A stretch of DNA of 64,000 bases from Rhizobium sp. CF122 (GCF_000282035.1 NZ_AKKA01000010.1:1-64000); one strand, 5' to 3'; positions 28,473 to 37,802 are shown, counted from the first letter of the stretch. A program made the numbers and translations. Notes: generated by a model from the sequence alone, not told the origin.

Positions 28473-31400
28473 CAGAATCGAACTTTGAAAGTGCCCTTTA
28501 CGGCACGACCCCAGCCAGGAACGCCCGGGGTTATTTCAAAATCCTTGTCGAGCAGGTTGAACGCTGCCACCTCAAGAGCAAAACGCTTGTCGAACGGTTC
28601 CCAAATCATGTTGGCATCAAGCGTCCAAAAGTCATCAAGCTCTGTCCCGATGTCGTCGCCGTCTCGTTTGCCGATATAATTGGCGGCGATTGTCGCTTTC
28701 ACCTTTGCTTCATTGACCCAGGTGAGCGCCACTTGGCCTGAGTTGCGCGGAATGAACGGAAGTGCCCCGCCAAAGTTGGCGCTTGTTTCATCCTTGTTTT
28801 CCGATTCCATGCGGGCGTATGTTGCTGAAAGACCGAACCCATTCCCCAGCGCAAAATTTGCCGTGATGCTTGCCCGATCAATGCTCCCTCTTTCCAGGGG
28901 TAGGCTATCAATCGCGGGCAGCGCCGTCAGCGGCAGCCCGATCGTCAGATCATGCAATTCCTGGTGCTGATAGCTCATGGACGTGAAGAACTTATCGGTC
29001 CATTGGGAATCCCATTGCAAGGCCACAGTATCGACATAGCCATCCATCCCGACAGCAATCTGATTTGGCTGCAGTCCGACAATGCCGATCGGGGCAAGTG
29101 TCGGTACGCCTGTTTCGACGCTCTGGCGCATGAACGCAGCGCGCAGCCACTGATCCTCGACCGGAGCCCACGCGACACCCAATCGTGGCTCCAGACGACT
29201 GACGTCAACACCATCTCCATCCAGTCTCGTTGCATGCAGGGCATACTCTGCCGTCAAGTCTGGGGTAATCTCGTGCAGCAGGTCTACGTAAGCACGCGCC
29301 AGATTTGTTCGACTGGACGCTTCGTTCGGGCCGTCCGTGATATCGGGCACAAACACCGGGACCAGCTCGTAAAGCTCGTTGAAGGTGCTGCTGTGAGTAT
29401 CAATCCATCCTGCCTCGATACCGTATCGCCAAGTCAGGCCGTCGTCCGTGCCCAGGCTGTGGCTGACGGCGGCAACGTAACTTTTGGAGGACAGGCTTTG
29501 CCGCGTTTGTCCGAACGGCAGCAGGTCTGGAGTGGTGGCCCCGAATATCGGTGATTGATCGAATTCGAAGTCACTCGCGCTCTCCGACTTCACGTCTGAA
29601 TAAAGAAGCGCCGCGTTCACGACATTTCGGTAGCCGAAGGTGTGGCTCCATCCTATGCCGCTGTTGAGGCTATCAAGGCTGTTGCTTTGACTGCGATAAA
29701 GCGGCAGTTCCGGTGGCGCGAGCGGCACCCCGAAGAGAGGGATGAAGAGCTCGGCGTTCAGCCGGATCGACGGCGATGGATCGAGCGTCAACGAATTCAG
29801 GTCAAAATCGCTGCGGGTCTGGTTGACGAACGCGACCACGCGATCCTCTGGGGTGAGAGTGGCCGTGAGGTATCCGTTGGCGTTCAGCAGTTTGGTCTCG
29901 GTCGAAAAACTGCCAGAGTTGGGATAGCTTCCCTCAGCGGGTATTTCCTCCCACTCGAAATTGCCGAGGAAGCTGATCGGTATCGTCTGGTTGGCAAAGC
30001 CCTGGACCTCGGCCTCACCAATGCGTCCCGTGTGACCGCCGACGCTATTTATGCCGCCGCCAACAGAGCCTTCAATAAACGGTGTGCGCAGCAACGTGGC
30101 CGATCTCGACCGGCCTGACAACATGTGCGGGTCGAGCAGCAGTCCTTGAAAAAGCGACGAAAAGCTCGTTGCATTGCTCGTGTTTTCGATCACGCTGTCG
30201 CCGAAGGTGATCGCATTCTTGAACGGATTGATACTGCCCTTAAGCGCCTGATCCACAAAGCCGCTGCCTTCGAACGGATCAAAAACCGCATCGCCATAAT
30301 ATCGCCCCCAGGCATCGAGCCCCTGCAGACGAAAGGCGTTGTTGAGCGTGGAGCCGGCATCCTGGTTGGCTCCAAGTGCACTGAAATCTCCCCCGCGGGC
30401 GCGCGCCCGCCGTAAAAACTCCTGGGCGTTTGCGATCGCTCCATCAGCGTCGTAGTCATCAATGGCAACTGCGGTTCGAAATGCCGAGATGACGGGATCG
30501 TTCTTGTCCAGTCGATCGGCATTCTCGACAGCCTGATTTGAAGGATCCCGATCGCCTCGTTCATAATGGCCTGCCGCCAGCATGAGCTGCGCTTGCGAAT
30601 AGCCCGGATTGGCCGTCGATGCGGCGAGAAGGTCCTCGATCGCCTTGTCCCGTTCGCCCGATTGGAGATAGTAGCGTCCACGGGCAAGAAGGGCGACGTC
30701 AAAGGCTGGATCGGCGGCCAATGCCAGGTCGATCTCGCGTTTTGCTTCCTTCATGCGTGATTGATCAAGATAAAGGATGGCAAGATTGGCGTGGCTGATC
30801 GGGTCGTCCGGATCGAGTTCAATCGCCTTCTTGAGGGCAGCCTCCGCCTCATGGCTGGCCCCCCGGGCATCCTGAAGCAGACCGAGATCGTTCCATGCCA
30901 TCGATGAGCCCGGCGCCACTTTGATGGCGTTGTTCAGGTCTTCAAGTGCGCCGTCAAGGTTTCCCTCGAAGTCGGCGCGCACGCGAGCACGGGCCTGCAA
31001 CCCATCAGGATCCGTGGGATCGATCGAAAGCGAACGCTCAATCGCCTCGCGCATCTGGACCTGATCGTTGATCAAGATGGCAAGCTGTGCGCGCAGAGCC
31101 GGAAGCGACGAATCGCTCGGATAACGCGCTTCCGCCTCTTTCATGATTTTGATGGCGGCGGGAATGTCCTCGAGGAAGCCGGCGGTATAGGCCTTCATCA
31201 CCGCGGCGTAGGGACCGGTAATGGTCGCTGGCGGTTTCTCCACATGATCGGGATCGCGTAGCGAGCGCGAATAGTAGCCTCCATAGGCGGCAATGCTGCG
31301 GCGCGCAGGATCGAGTGCCGGCTCAGCCCGCGAAAACAGTTTTGCCGCATCGTCGTAGCGTTTCTCTGCTCCCGCGATCAGGGCTTCGATCAAATCGGCG

Positions 31401-32242
31401 CGGGCGCGTTGGCTGGCTGAGAGCTTGAGTGCCCGAGCTCTCGCCAACGACTTGAGCGCTTGCTGACGCCCATCGAACGACATCTGTACTTCGGCAAGTG
31501 TCAGCCAGTCCTCTGACGTTCTTGCTTCCGGCGCCTCGGCCTCGATGCGGCTGCGTTCGGATCGCATTTTTTGCATCGGCAGCGGCGAAGCGGGCATGAA
31601 CGTAAAGCCGCTGCGCAGTGTCAGATAAAACAGCATCTGCTGGCGATCGTCAGGGGCAACGATGACCAGCTTGCGTGGTGCCTGGCCAATCGTGGCGACC
31701 GCCGCTTCGCCTTGTGCAACCTCGACACTGCCATGCTCGTTCTTGAGCTCGACCCGCCCCTCGAGCACAATCAGCGAAGTCTGGTCGCCCTTGACCGTCA
31801 GCGTCCAGTCGGTCCCGCGAATGGCGGCGGCTGCTGCCGGCGTCTCCACTGTCAGTCCCTGACCGCCGCGCTGCGCGCGTGCCCACATCGTGCCGGATTG
31901 CAGATTGAGAACCGTGTCGCCATCGGCAGCCATCTGTTTCACCTGCAGCGCGGAATTGCGGCCCAGGCGAACCTGTGTGTGGTCTGCAAACAAGATCGCC
32001 AGCTGACCATTGGCATTGGTGCGAAGCACGTCGCCGCCGAGCAGGTCTTGATGAAGGGCGACGTTCTGCCAGCTGGAAAGATCGATGAAGCGGACTTCTT
32101 CGCCCGCCTTGCGGTCAATGACCGAGCCTGCAGCCCGCGCCGTGCGCCGAAGAGGCTCCGCCACGGCCGGCTGCGCCAGGCACAACGCGGCCACCACGAT
32201 CGCCGTGCCCCCGCACGCGTATCTCGCAAATCTACCCCTCAT
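28472..32242 (-). CDS. FecR-domain, TPR and beta-barrel outer-membrane protein
   Basis: 1256 residues. A signal peptide (1-29, cleavage after AQPAVA) is followed by a FecR-type domain (about 45-195; GDVLRTNANGQLAILF, AIRGTDWTLTV), several TPRs (about 240-600; for example AWNDLGLLQDARG and ISHANLAILYLDQSRMKEA) and a C-terminal barrel (about 700-1256) with alternating aromatic strands. The barrel ends FNLLDKDFE...FKVRF with the terminal Phe used for outer-membrane insertion. The barrel resembles TonB-dependent receptors, but I see no plug domain or TonB box. Inferred location is the outer membrane with FecR and TPR parts in the periplasm, where they could touch the CHASE2 domain of the cyclase encoded next. 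Confidence 0.85.
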   Translation of the reverse strand: MRGRFARYACGGTAIVVAALCLAQPAVAEPLRRTARAAGSVIDRKAGEEVRFIDLSSWQNVALHQDLLGGDVLRTNANGQLAILFADHTQVRLGRNSALQVKQMAADGDTVLNLQSGTMWARAQRGGQGLTVETPAAAAAIRGTDWTLTVKGDQTSLIVLEGRVELKNEHGSVEVAQGEAAVATIGQAPRKLVIVAPDDRQQMLFYLTLRSGFTFMPASPLPMQKMRSERSRIEAEAPEARTSEDWLTLAEVQMSFDGRQQALKSLARARALKLSASQRARADLIEALIAGAEKRYDDAAKLFSRAEPALDPARRSIAAYGGYYSRSLRDPDHVEKPPATITGPYAAVMKAYTAGFLEDIPAAIKIMKEAEARYPSDSSLPALRAQLAILINDQVQMREAIERSLSIDPTDPDGLQARARVRADFEGNLDGALEDLNNAIKVAPGSSMAWNDLGLLQDARGASHEAEAALKKAIELDPDDPISHANLAILYLDQSRMKEAKREIDLALAADPAFDVALLARGRYYLQSGERDKAIEDLLAASTANPGYSQAQLMLAAGHYERGDRDPSNQAVENADRLDKNDPVISAFRTAVAIDDYDADGAIANAQEFLRRARARGGDFSALGANQDAGSTLNNAFRLQGLDAWGRYYGDAVFDPFEGSGFVDQALKGSINPFKNAITFGDSVIENTSNATSFSSLFQGLLLDPHMLSGRSRSATLLRTPFIEGSVGGGINSVGGHTGRIGEAEVQGFANQTIPISFLGNFEWEEIPAEGSYPNSGSFSTETKLLNANGYLTATLTPEDRVVAFVNQTRSDFDLNSLTLDPSPSIRLNAELFIPLFGVPLAPPELPLYRSQSNSLDSLNSGIGWSHTFGYRNVVNAALLYSDVKSESASDFEFDQSPIFGATTPDLLPFGQTRQSLSSKSYVAAVSHSLGTDDGLTWRYGIEAGWIDTHSSTFNELYELVPVFVPDITDGPNEASSRTNLARAYVDLLHEITPDLTAEYALHATRLDGDGVDVSRLEPRLGVAWAPVEDQWLRAAFMRQSVETGVPTLAPIGIVGLQPNQIAVGMDGYVDTVALQWDSQWTDKFFTSMSYQHQELHDLTIGLPLTALPAIDSLPLERGSIDRASITANFALGNGFGLSATYARMESENKDETSANFGGALPFIPRNSGQVALTWVNEAKVKATIAANYIGKRDGDDIGTELDDFWTLDANMIWEPFDKRFALEVAAFNLLDKDFEITPGVPGWGRAVKGTFKVRF

Positions 32243-32354
32243 ATCGCAAGGATTTGTCTACCTATACTTGAAAAGTCAAGTGGACATCAAAAGGCAGACT
32301 TGCTTTGCATGGCAGGTGTAATATCAAGGAAACACTTTGGCACGGGGGTGCGGC
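32243..32354. promoter_or_regulatory. divergent promoter region between the FecR/cyclase operon and the PycTM-like gene
   Basis: 112 AT-richer bases separate the two divergent starts and must hold both promoters. A small inverted repeat (CTTGA-N4-TCAAG, near 32268) is present. No clear -35/-10 pair could be chosen. Confidence 0.45.
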
Positions 32355-32894
32355 GTGAGTGATTTTGAGAATGCCTCGGATTATTTGGTCAGCGTACCTT
32401 CGACTGATGACGTGAGTTCGGAGTATTTTGACCACATTAAGAAGATAAATGACATATTTTACGACCAAATCAAAATTTCTGATCAGAAGGCCGCCTATAT
32501 CTTTACTTTTATGCTCGCCTTTTTGGTAACGTCCAGCGAGGGACGTGAGGTCTTTACCTGGGGTCGCTATGCCCAAGGCTCGCCACAGGGCATACTTCTC
32601 TCTGGCGCTTTGGCACTGGCGTCAATCGTTTCTATCCTCTCAGCGATTCTCGTGGTTCTGCCGCGTCACCTGAACTCCTCGACTTCCCTGTTCTGGGGAG
32701 CTTGGCCCAAGCATCGCAGTCATTTTCGCGAGGCGGCAACGAAACGCAATAAGGGCTATCTGTTCGAGCAGTATGTCGAGAATGCGGACATCCTTTCGAC
32801 CATAGCGCGTGGAAAATACCGCTGCGTGAGCTACGCGTTCCGGGCATTGATGGTCACTGTGATCGCCTACATCCTCCTGCTGGTGAGCACTTAG
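32355..32894 (+). CDS. PycTM/DUF5706-family membrane protein (Pycsar effector-like)
   Basis: 179 residues from GTG 32355, preceded by CGGGGGTG; a TTG at 32337 is an alternative. The pattern fits the Pycsar transmembrane effector family: an N-terminal soluble helix with ISDQKAAYIFTFMLAFL (family motif Asp-x-Lys-Ala at the start of helix 1), a second helix ending LSAILVVLPRHL, the block SSTSLFWGAWP, a charged cytoplasmic segment with ILSTIARGKYRCV, and a final helix. Family effectors disrupt the inner membrane when a phage-triggered cyclase makes cCMP or cUMP. No PycC-type cyclase is adjacent; the nearest cyclase is the divergent CHASE2 enzyme 3.7 kb away. Membership is well supported; a defence role here is inference. 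Confidence 0.72.
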   Translation: MSDFENASDYLVSVPSTDDVSSEYFDHIKKINDIFYDQIKISDQKAAYIFTFMLAFLVTSSEGREVFTWGRYAQGSPQGILLSGALALASIVSILSAILVVLPRHLNSSTSLFWGAWPKHRSHFREAATKRNKGYLFEQYVENADILSTIARGKYRCVSYAFRALMVTVIAYILLLVST

Positions 32895-33004
32895 TCGCCG
32901 AAAGCCGTCGCTTAGCCCCGCCGATAACGGCCTCTTATTGGGAAGCAACCGCGATCAGGGCGGCCTCTCCCTCGATCATCTTCAGGTCTGCTGTGAAGTA
33001 GGTC

Positions 33005-33634
33005 ATGTCTGGGCCGACTTCGTTCATCAACAACAAGGTCATCAATTGCGACTTCCGCTATCTTCCTGTTGACGAAAACATCGTGGATATCACTGGCGTC
33101 ACGAATGCGGCGAGCGGCGTGATCACTATGCCAGGGCACCAATTCGCGGTCGGAGATGAGGCTGTCTTCGCGAACGTCGGCGGAAATTGCTACAATCACT
33201 GCAATCACCGCAACCGCCGTTACAATTAACGTGGACACGACTTCGTTGGGAACGTACACGAGTGGCATCCGCCGTCAGACGAAAAACCTCGTATATCTAT
33301 CACGTACGCAGCAGTTCAACTTCGATTGCTCGTACATCGTGGGCTACGGTCAGCCGCAGTTGGAGATTGCATTCCCTGACAGCTCGCGTCTTGGCATGGA
33401 GCAGATCGAGCTGGATTGCTTATGGAAGGGTCCGGCAATAATTCCAATGTCCTTTTCAGCCTCCCCTCTACAGCCTGCAACATTCAAGGTTTTCGCTTCA
33501 AAACCCACAATGGAAATGCTGTCTCTGCTTTGTTTGGGTTGACGACTGGGACGCTTTCCCTGTTCCAAGCAGAACTGCAGTACCTCACGCCACTCTATGG
33601 TTCAGGCATCCCCATCGCAGGGGGTGGCCAATAG
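33005..33634 (+). pseudogene. phage structural protein with FCCH-like repeat, broken by two frameshifts
   Basis: Three frames join into one protein-like product: 33005 to about 33195, about 33183 to 33430, and about 33418 to 33634. The first joint lies in a segment that reads DEAVFANVGG then ITAITATAVTINVDTTS, a pattern of the E1-FCCH-like repeats common in phage tail or virion proteins; GTYTSG follows. The second joint is near 33420. The start MSGPTSFINNKVINC and the end PLYGSGIPIAGGGQ look like true termini. The left flank carries a minus-strand 23-codon tail (33008 to about 32937) that may be another decayed end. Confident as a decayed gene; its exact virion role is unknown. Confidence 0.6.
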
Positions 33635-34603
33635 GCGAGTCTTGCTGTCTATGGGCAATATGCCGCGGTAGTCACCAAGGAAGGTCTGCGGGTGGATCTG
33701 GCCGCGCCCCGGCCGATAGTCGAGCAATACGATTGGCTCGTCACTGTCCTCGCCGCTGCGATACGCCCACATGTACGATGTGCTGGTGGCTTGCCTGTCC
33801 TTTTCCTTGAGGACTTGAACCGTCGTCTCATCGCCATGAATGAGAGGCTGCGATCGCATCCGCAGTTTCAGCGCATCATAGATGCGGTGCAGATGCTTCT
33901 CGCTTGAGCCGATCACCCAGTGAGCGAGAGCGCCGCGGCTGATCGGAACACCAGCACGCTCGAATGTCTGAGCCACGCGGTAGAGCGGTGTGCCGTCGAC
34001 GTACTTGTGGACGAGCGCGAAGGCTAACGTCGAGGCGGTAGCGATGCTGCCCGGCAGGGGCTGCGTCGGCATCGGTGCGATCACGACGGGCGTGTTGATC
34101 CCGGTGCGGTCGCAATGGCGGCAAGCATACTTGAACCGCACATTCTGCAAGACCTTCGCCTTGACCTCGATATGGAGCTGCTCGGTAACAGCCTCGCCCA
34201 TGCGATGCATCTGACCCTGGCAGCAGGGACAAGACTTCTGATCGTCGGGGAGGTCATATTCGACGCGCTCGCGTGGCAGGTCTTCCGGCAGAGGTCTGCG
34301 TCCACGCTTCTTTCCCGTCTGACCTTCTACCGCTGGCAGGCCGGTGTCCGGAAGCTCGACAACATCGCCTGCCTCGCTGTCATCCTCGACCGCAGCCTCT
34401 TCGGCCTCGTTGAGGAGACGATCAATGTGCTTTTCACTGCGGGGGGCAAAGCGATGGAGCTTTGCCAGTGCCAGCTCTTCCTCCAGCTTGACGACCCGCT
34501 GCGAGAGCGCTTCCTTCTCGGCTTTGAGCGCAGCGATTTCGGCAGCATGGGCCGCCAACTGCGCCATCAGCTCTGCAACACTGGGATCGCCGGTTCGAGT
34601 CAT
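33602..34603 (-). pseudogene. IS66-family transposase (TnpC type), C-terminus lost
   Basis: From ATG 34603 about 333 residues read as the N-terminal two thirds of an IS66 transposase. They include an N-terminal leucine-zipper-like helix (ELMAQLAAHAAEIAALKAEK), LHRFAPRSEKHIDRL, a zinc-finger segment with CPCCQGQ and CRHC, and the start of the DDE core (HGDETTVQVL). Homology stops at DYRGIL (about 33656); the last 17 codons are unrelated and run into the broken phage gene. Full-length IS66 transposases have more than 500 residues, and neither tnpA/tnpB nor terminal repeats could be found, so this is an immobile remnant. Confidence 0.85.
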
Positions 34604-34652
34604 CCTAGACCGTATGTTCGCGGTGTGAAGGTGGCCCGCCCCCGGAGTAAGC

Positions 34653-34817
34653 ATGGCGGCTTACCAAGGCTTCATCACTGAAATCGGGACGGGAACTGTT
34701 TACAGCCGCAACGTCACAGCGCTCTACTCGGCGGCGGCGGAACAGGCTGCGCGAGCCGCCCATCACGCATCGGCGCTAAGGGGCTGGGCGTCGAAAGGTA
34801 CGTCGCCTGTCGCCTAG
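34653..34817 (+). CDS. 54-residue hypothetical protein, possible phage fragment
   Basis: An ATG at 34653 opens a 54-codon frame (MAAYQGFITEIGTGTVYSR..., then an Ala-rich stretch) ending at TAG 34817. It begins immediately beyond the IS66 remnant and has the composition of the phage-derived sequence on the other side, so it may be the next gene of the same prophage. CCCGGAGTAAGC before the ATG gives a usable ribosome binding site. No family is recognised. Confidence 0.3.
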   Translation: MAAYQGFITEIGTGTVYSRNVTALYSAAAEQAARAAHHASALRGWASKGTSPVA

Positions 34818-34827
34818 GCGTATCGTT

Positions 34828-34944
34828 CTACAAAAAGAACTGACATCCAAATGAAACCGCGGCAATGGCCAATGGCATTGTCAGCACCATGGCGATGCTG
34901 TGCCAGTCGCTTTGATGCACATAGTCGTGCGCTTCAGAGTTCAT
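34828..34944 (-). CDS. 38-residue single-helix membrane peptide
   Basis: A short frame from ATG 34944 to TAG 34828 encodes 38 residues: a polar N-terminus (MNSEAHDYVHQSDWHS) and one hydrophobic helix (IAMVLTMPLAIAAVSFGCQF). GGGGAG ten bases before the ATG is a good ribosome binding site. Size, topology and ribosome binding site support a real small membrane protein, but with no homologue in mind the role is open. Phage holin-like or stress peptides are options. Confidence 0.4.
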   Translation of the reverse strand: MNSEAHDYVHQSDWHSIAMVLTMPLAIAAVSFGCQFFL

Positions 34945-35262
34945 TTCGGCTACTCCCCACATGGACAGCAGCCTATATGACTTGATTGCGATGTCGTCTC
35001 AAAAAAAGTATCTGGTTGTAACGCTCAGCAAGCCTGCTCAAAAGATCTATCGTTGGCTGCAACGCGGCTTAGTGCTTCGGAACCAGAAAATGTCGATGCT
35101 ACATGGCCCAGCAGCCGGCGCCCCTTAGGGGATGTGGAACGCAGCAACTGAAGTCCCTTCAGATAGCGAGTTCTTCGATACGCTTAAGGCTTTTCTGTCT
35201 GGATCGCTTTCGACGGAACGAGCGACCGAGCTTTTGAAGCCGTAGACCACTGCACCGTAAAC
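34945..35262. other. 318-base stretch without a recognisable gene
   Basis: Only frames under 40 codons are present, with several stops in each frame. It lies downstream of the minus-strand methyltransferase gene and upstream of the small membrane peptide. No hairpin followed by a T-run was found. Confidence 0.4.
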
Positions 35263-36036
35263 TTAGAGAAGTTGATACGGTCTGTTCCGACGATTGGCGG
35301 TTTCAAATACACCTGTCACAGCTTCATTCGATCGTCTGACTTTCAGCATGTGCGCTGAGATGACTACGTCTTCTATGGTCCGTTTCAGCGCCATTTCCTC
35401 CATGAGGTCGATCGCCAAGTTGGCAAGGGAATGATGCTCCGCCCATGGGTGGTCTTGCTGCTGGTAGTCGTTCAAAAAGCTCCAGCTCCAATCTTCAACG
35501 ATATAGAGTCCACCGGGCCGCAGTTTCGGGAATGCTACCTTGAAGCTTGCTTTGGTCTGGTCATAGAAATGTGACGCGTCATCAACTACGAGGTCCAGCT
35601 CGCCGCCGAAGTCCTGCGCTATAATTTCCCCAAGGCGTTGCACATTGTCTTGAGAGGTGCCGTAGTGGACTTTCGCCTTTCCATTCCGCGAAGCCACATA
35701 TGTGTCCAGCGCGGGTATTGGGACATCTGAGAGTTCGACAGCAGAGATCCGCTCTGGGTTGAAGACCTGATCGAGAAAAACGAACGAGCCGCCTTGGTAG
35801 ACGCCAAGTTCCAATATTCGCCTGAAATCCTCTCCCTTATGCTGCAAGTAGTTATCAAGAAAACCGCGAGACTTCATCATCGTGAAATCGGAACGAGCGG
35901 ACTTTCGTTTGCTGCCACCATATTCGTAATCAAGGGTTATATTCTGGCCACCTATTTGGAAGGTGGCTTTATCTAGCCACACCAAATCTTGGTCATGCCG
36001 AGGCGCAGGCCTCCTGAACTTGTCCATCCATCCCAT
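35263..36036 (-). CDS. class I SAM-dependent methyltransferase
   Basis: 257 residues. Motif I is RILELGVYQGGSFVFLDQ, then ISAVELSD and the acidic LDLVVDDASHFYDQT followed by LRPGGLYIVEDWSWSF, which is the layout of Methyltransf_24 or cephalosporin-hydroxylase/rhamnosyl O-methyltransferase-like enzymes. GGAGGGAG stands just before the ATG at 36036. It is flanked by phage debris on both sides, and a second unrelated methyltransferase lies 0.9 kb further on, so it may have arrived with the mobile segment. Substrate unknown. Confidence 0.75.
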   Translation of the reverse strand: MGWMDKFRRPAPRHDQDLVWLDKATFQIGGQNITLDYEYGGSKRKSARSDFTMMKSRGFLDNYLQHKGEDFRRILELGVYQGGSFVFLDQVFNPERISAVELSDVPIPALDTYVASRNGKAKVHYGTSQDNVQRLGEIIAQDFGGELDLVVDDASHFYDQTKASFKVAFPKLRPGGLYIVEDWSWSFLNDYQQQDHPWAEHHSLANLAIDLMEEMALKRTIEDVVISAHMLKVRRSNEAVTGVFETANRRNRPYQLL

Positions 36037-36186
36037 CGCTCCCTCCTATTCCATAAACGCTTCTTGATACAAGTATCGGCAGCAGAGACATTTAGCAACA
36101 ATCGGCGGTTCGTAAAATTGACGCAAAAAGCGCGGACGAGCTGCGCTCCAATGCGCAGTTATCTTAATCGCCGAGTACGGCAATGA

Positions 36187-36432
36187 CAGGGTCGCAAGTA
36201 CGGTGTACCGGCGCGCAATGGCGGCCAGGTCCCTTACGGCCGTGGTTTCGTGCAGACGACCTCGGATGCCAACTATGAGCGCACCGATCGTGAGCTCGGG
36301 CTCGGTGGACGGCTGATCGCCAACTACAACCTGCTACTGACGGATACTGGCTTTGCAGAGATGGGATTCACGGAAGAGCAGATCTGGAGATCGCGTGGCG
36401 GATCATTTCGACTGCTGGCACCGGAAGGATGA
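36187..36432 (+). pseudogene. fragment of a phage lysin (GH19/chitinase-like)
   Basis: The frame opens right after a stop at 36184-36186 with no start and reads GRKYGVPARNGGQVPYGRGF followed by VQTTSDANYERTDRELGL. The block Tyr-Gly-Arg-Gly-Phe-Val-Gln plus Asn-Tyr is the signature of phage GH19-type endolysins. The N-terminal catalytic half is missing, and the C-terminus after TEEQIWRSR does not look native. It is a remnant without expected activity. Confidence 0.6.
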
Positions 36433-36664
36433 CCATGGCGAGTAAGGCGACGATAGCGATCAGGCTAACTCGTGTCGTTGCTGATCCGACACCAAGAAGG
36501 CCGATGACGAACGCCAGGAAAAACGCGTGATCTACCCCATAGGTGTTCATGGAGATCAGCGTCAGGGCAACAAGGAAATACATAATGCCGCGGGCTACAC
36601 GAAGGCCCCATAAGATTGCGGTGTTGACTAATTTTACTTCAGATTCGGTCAGTCCGTCGAACAT
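36368..36664 (-). CDS. 98-residue membrane protein of unknown function
   Basis: From ATG 36664 the product has a short soluble start (MFDGLTESEVKLVNTA), three hydrophobic helices and a basic tail (IRHAISRSALP). Size and topology resemble phage holins or small integral membrane proteins. The 3' end overlaps the decayed lysin on the opposite strand by 65 bases. Ribosome binding site AAAGGCG is distant (about 13 bases). Function not recognised. Confidence 0.4.
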   Translation of the reverse strand: MFDGLTESEVKLVNTAILWGLRVARGIMYFLVALTLISMNTYGVDHAFFLAFVIGLLGVGSATTRVSLIAIVALLAMVILPVPAVEMIRHAISRSALP

Positions 36665-36941
36665 GCGAATGCAACGCCTTTGAGTAATAAAAACCGAGGG
36701 CGTTAAAGAGCATTTTTTGCCGCAATGCAACTATCGCTTTTGGCCATTTACTACACAAGGAAGTGAAATGTTCTGGAAAGTCATACGGCTGGCCCCGTTC
36801 TCGGTGGCGGGACGTCAAAATGGATGTTCGGTGGGTCCGATACCGGTAAAGGATCTGGGCCGCATAGACATCTATGGTTGTCTCCGGTAGACACGGTGCC
36901 TGTGGGTTTCTGCGCCTTCCCAACCTTTCTGTGAGCGCGAC

Positions 36942-37802
36942 ATGGCTGAACTAGACCCGAACGACGCGCAACAGCGACTGAAGTCCTTCGACTTGCTGAA
37001 GAGGATGCTATCGACCTACGATTTCTCGAAGGTTGACGCGACGATGTCTCCGACAGAGACGATGGTCGGCCACAATTACTTTTGGGTCGGCGCCTCCGCT
37101 ATGGAAGCCATCATAGCGTCGGTGCAGGCCAGCCAGCTTACAGAAGTCAGGACTATCCTCGATATGCCGTGTGGCCACGGCCGCGTGCTTCGTCACCTCG
37201 CGGCGATGTTCCCGGACGCGACGATCGATGCCTGCGACCTTGATAAGGAAGGCGTTGAGTTTTGCGCCAAGGCATTCGGAGCTCGGCCCATTGTCTCGCA
37301 TGAAGATCTGACGGCTGTCGAATTCGATACCAAGTATGATCTGATCTGGATCGGCAGCCTGTTTACCCACACATCTCGCGATATCACCGAGAAGTGGCTG
37401 ACCTTCCTGTCACGGCAATTGACAAGCGAAGGCATTATCGTCGCGACATTCCACGGGCGGTTTGCCCCAAAGCTGCACTATCACACGCCCTACATCGACG
37501 ATGATAAGTGGGCGGTGATTATGGATGGGTACCTCAGGACGGGATACGGCTACGCCGACTATCAGAGCGGACAGTCGCATGATTTCATTGAGGGTAGCTA
37601 TGGCCTGTCTGTAACCAGACCGAGCACGCTCCTCGAGATCGTCTTCAAAATCCCCGGCGTTCGCGTGCACCATTATAAGGAGCGTGGGTGGGGCAATAAC
37701 CATGACATCATCGCGTTTGGTCCGCCAGACTGGGATGACTCTACCTGGCCATCGGAAGAGCCGAAGCTAATCCCGCCGCCACCGGAACCGCCCGACACCT
37801 AA
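36942..37802 (+). CDS. class I SAM-dependent methyltransferase
   Basis: 286 residues. Motif I appears as TILDMPCGHGRVLRHLAA, followed by IDACDLDKEGVEFCAK and YDLIWIGSLFTHTS, a Methyltransf_25-like arrangement. The protein ends in a proline-rich tail (PPPPEPPDT). It sits between phage lysin and holin fragments and shares no clear operon with either. Similar genes are common cargo in rhizobial surface-glycan and phage-related islands; substrate unknown. Confidence 0.75.
   Translation: MAELDPNDAQQRLKSFDLLKRMLSTYDFSKVDATMSPTETMVGHNYFWVGASAMEAIIASVQASQLTEVRTILDMPCGHGRVLRHLAAMFPDATIDACDLDKEGVEFCAKAFGARPIVSHEDLTAVEFDTKYDLIWIGSLFTHTSRDITEKWLTFLSRQLTSEGIIVATFHGRFAPKLHYHTPYIDDDKWAVIMDGYLRTGYGYADYQSGQSHDFIEGSYGLSVTRPSTLLEIVFKIPGVRVHHYKERGWGNNHDIIAFGPPDWDDSTWPSEEPKLIPPPPEPPDT

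Noticed and set aside
34115..34681. Plus-strand frame opposite the IS66 transposase
   Set aside because: Antisense of a recognisable transposase, with no independent motif.
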